Virus record (IMG/VR): IMGVR_UViG_3300025009_001418 | Location: 1 to 30,306 of that record | Reading direction: 5' to 3' (one strand) | Length of the DNA stretch: 30,306 nt | DNA from: a virus | In this document: in pieces, positions 28,646 through 30,306 of the stretch | Position numbering within the stretch: position 1 is the first letter of the stretch | Layout of the letters: each line of letters begins with the position of its first letter | The notes under the pieces: model-generated | Told to the model about the DNA's origin: nothing | Seen by the model: only the letters and a program-made list of their open reading frames with translations | Databases searched by the model: none | Translations under genes and position numbers: made by a program

Positions 28646-29542
28646 ATGAAAGACCCAGCCAAACTAAATAAACTCCTCTTGATGGCTAAAGAACTAGCCA
28701 AACTTACCGATACCCCTTCTTCTGAAGAAGTGGCTAAAGTGGTAGCCCAAATCATCAGGCAAATCAAGGAAAACAAGGAGATGATGGACGGTCATATGCA
28801 TTCTCTTAAATCAGAGATGGAGGATGAGATTAAGGTCTTACAAGAGATTATTAAAAGAGTCAAGGCACAAAAGGGTGATAAGGGAGATAAAGGAGAACAA
28901 GGGAGGTCTGGTAGGGATGGTCTTGATGGCCGTGATGGTAGAGATGGACGGGATGGTGAAGACGGCAAGGATGGAGATATTAAAGACCTCTCTCCTGATG
29001 AGATTAGAGATTCTTTAGAATTATTAAAGGATGACGAACGCTTGGATATTTCCGCCATCAAGGGCTTTGGTAAGAAAACCACCAAACTGACTGATGATAT
29101 ACTTAACAGGGCGATTGGGATTGTAGACCAACGAACATCGTTCTTGATTCAGAAGGTTAGTAATTTGCAAGATAAAGTCAACTCTCTCGGTAGCTCAACT
29201 GGCGGTGGTCATACCATCCAAGACGAAGGATCAGACTTAACCCAACGCACCAACCTTAACTTCGTGGGAGCGGGGGTGACCGTGACCGATGACGCTGGGA
29301 ATGACGCGACTAAAGTTACTATTTCAGGCGGTGCCAGCGCCGCTCTTAACAAAGAAACTCCCGTTGGTGATGTGGACGACACCAACACTTCCTTTACCGT
29401 GTCCAATGAACCTTTCTTTATTAACGTTAATGGACTCATCTACGAAGAGGGTGATGGAATCTACATCTCTTATGTCGCTGGGACCATTACATTATTATCG
29501 CCGGTCGGAGCTTCCGGCTTCATAAAATCATATTATGCGTAA
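28646..29542 (+). CDS. Collagen-like tail fibre protein
   Basis: 298 residues. Residues 1-75 are helical (predicted trimeric coiled coil). Residues 76-112 are about twelve Gly-X-Y triplets, mostly GDK, GRD and GED, a collagen-like triple helix rich in charged residues. Then a helical linker follows, and a beta-rich head from about 190 (HTIQDEGSDLTQRTNLNFVG; VTVTDDAGND; FFINVNGLIYEEGDG). This order (coiled coil, collagen stalk, beta tip) is common in phage fibres that bind host surfaces. No Shine-Dalgarno site before ATG 28646. Confidence 0.8.
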   Translation: MKDPAKLNKLLLMAKELAKLTDTPSSEEVAKVVAQIIRQIKENKEMMDGHMHSLKSEMEDEIKVLQEIIKRVKAQKGDKGDKGEQGRSGRDGLDGRDGRDGRDGEDGKDGDIKDLSPDEIRDSLELLKDDERLDISAIKGFGKKTTKLTDDILNRAIGIVDQRTSFLIQKVSNLQDKVNSLGSSTGGGHTIQDEGSDLTQRTNLNFVGAGVTVTDDAGNDATKVTISGGASAALNKETPVGDVDDTNTSFTVSNEPFFINVNGLIYEEGDGIYISYVAGTITLLSPVGASGFIKSYYA

Positions 29543-30306
29543 AATACTTTTAGCTTTAATAGTTTCAACGATTATCATTCTTGGTTTGGTTCAGTTAACC
29601 CATGCTCAAATCACTGTCCCCCAAGGTGGCACTGGTTCTTCCACTGTCGCCTCGGGCCAACTGCTCTGGGGCGACACGGCTTTAAGACTTGGTTCCTCCA
29701 TCAACCTTAAATGGGACAAAGTGTGGAACAGGCTAATAGTCTCTAACTTAGCCGTTACGAGTTCAACCTCTACCAACGCCACCACCACCAACCTTGCCGC
29801 TACTACCGCTTCCACCACCGACCTAAATGTTTCCAAGAGTTTAACGATTCAAGTCTTAACCGGCGTTCTCCAAGCGATTAACGGCCTAGTCTCCTCCACC
29901 TCCACCATTTCCGAGAACTTTATTGACGCTAACATTGCTCGAGACTCCGAACTCCACTCGTCCGTGACCGTTACCGACTCTAACACCGTAGACTTGACCC
30001 TTGTGGGCCAAGATTTGACCGCCGATGGCCTTTACACCGCCGGCGATGGTTTAACCCTCACTACGGCTGATTTTGACTGCGACACGGCCTCTGGTTCGGT
30101 CTTTGGTTGTCTCCTCTCGACTGACTGGACTATCTTCAACAACAAAGTCTCCTCCTCGTCTCTCCCCACCTCTCAAGCTAATCCTTTGTGGTGGAACGGG
30201 ACAGTAATCGCCCCCACCTCCACGCCCACCTTCGCCGCCTTCCACGCCACCTCCACCACCGCTTCCTCCACGGCCGGAGTTATCTCTCTGTCTAAAATTG
30301 TCACCT
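29535..30306 (+). CDS. Fibre-like surface protein with signal peptide (3' end outside window)
   Basis: Open from ATG 29535 to the end of the window (257 residues so far), overlapping the previous gene by 8 nt. Residues 1-24 are a typical Sec signal: MRKILLALIVSTIIILGLVQ followed by LTHA, with cleavage expected before QITV. The mature part begins with VPQGGTGSSTVASGQLLWGD, a phage-fibre string, then Thr/Ser/Asn strings (STNATTTNLAATTASTTDLN) of a kind I associate with Patescibacteria surface proteins, then repeated beta units. A signal peptide on a fibre-type protein is unusual for a tailed phage. Confidence 0.75.
   Translation, partial: MRKILLALIVSTIIILGLVQLTHAQITVPQGGTGSSTVASGQLLWGDTALRLGSSINLKWDKVWNRLIVSNLAVTSSTSTNATTTNLAATTASTTDLNVSKSLTIQVLTGVLQAINGLVSSTSTISENFIDANIARDSELHSSVTVTDSNTVDLTLVGQDLTADGLYTAGDGLTLTTADFDCDTASGSVFGCLLSTDWTIFNNKVSSSSLPTSQANPLWWNGTVIAPTSTPTFAAFHATSTTASSTAGVISLSKIVT

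Noticed and set aside
28792-29085. 97-codon minus-strand frame
   Set aside because: Antisense of the collagen-like repeat; Ser/Pro/Leu low complexity without a start context.
1-30306. Alternative genetic code (TGA recoded, as in some Patescibacteria)
   Set aside because: TGA is used as a stop in many ATGA overlaps and genes end at family-appropriate lengths.
1-30306. tRNA genes, integrase or insertion sequences
   Set aside because: I looked for T-arm GGTTCRA strings, recombinase motifs and terminal inverted repeats and saw none that hold up; a covariance-model tRNA scan would be needed to exclude tRNAs fully.

Overview
The window is a stretch of an uncultivated tailed bacteriophage genome (Caudoviricetes). 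All confident genes are on the + strand and read with the standard bacterial code; many TGA stops sit inside ATGA start/stop overlaps, so TGA is a true stop. A terminase-portal-scaffold-capsid-connector order, with no visible tape-measure, sheath or tail-tube gene and with two large ejection-protein-like genes, suggests a short-tailed (podovirus-like) virion. The host is not shown directly. The last gene encodes a fibre-like protein with a signal peptide and Thr/Ser/Asn-rich strings (TTTNL, TTASTT) that I associate with surface proteins of Patescibacteria (Parcubacteria-type), so a CPR host is a reasonable but unproven guess.

Layout. 1-1.15 kb: end of a WDAA/RDAA-repeat protein, a pentapeptide-repeat protein and a conserved phage protein with a CCGH motif. 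1.15-1.58 kb: a non-coding stretch with a terminator, an extended -10 promoter and a run of hairpins that looks like an undescribed structured RNA, followed by an HNH endonuclease. 1.58-5.05 kb: a block of mostly small genes, many with strong Shine-Dalgarno sites (small membrane proteins, an HExxH protein, a metallophosphoesterase, three small Cys-rich zinc-binding proteins, a DUF4406 protein). 5.1-11.2 kb: a DUF5664 dATP/dGTP diphosphohydrolase-like protein, then terminase small and large subunits, a portal gene broken by a frameshift, two small proteins, an acidic scaffold-like protein, the major capsid protein and a 46-residue protein.

11.17-20.5 kb is the most striking part. A tightly overlapping run of eleven sugar-related genes plus one homing endonuclease lies between the capsid gene and the connector/tail genes. 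It encodes at least seven glycosyltransferases or glycosyltransferase-like proteins (GT-B, two GT11-like, GT2, GT17 and others), a GDP-mannose 3,5-epimerase, a DegT-type sugar aminotransferase, an RmlD-like reductase, and DUF5672 and DUF3431 proteins. None shows a membrane segment, and there is no flippase, polymerase or polyprenyl-phosphate initiating transferase. This points to a cytoplasmic acceptor, such as a virion protein, rather than to a secreted polysaccharide.

20.5-30.3 kb: a coiled-coil protein, then a new promoter and the connector, minor structural proteins, a large beta-rich tail protein, two ejection-type proteins, a collagen-like fibre and a secreted-type fibre that runs off the window. 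Gene starts from 5 kb onward mostly lack Shine-Dalgarno sites. They instead follow extended -10 promoters (TGNTATAAT), hairpins placed 2 nt before the ATG, or translational coupling, which suggests two different modes of translation initiation in one genome.
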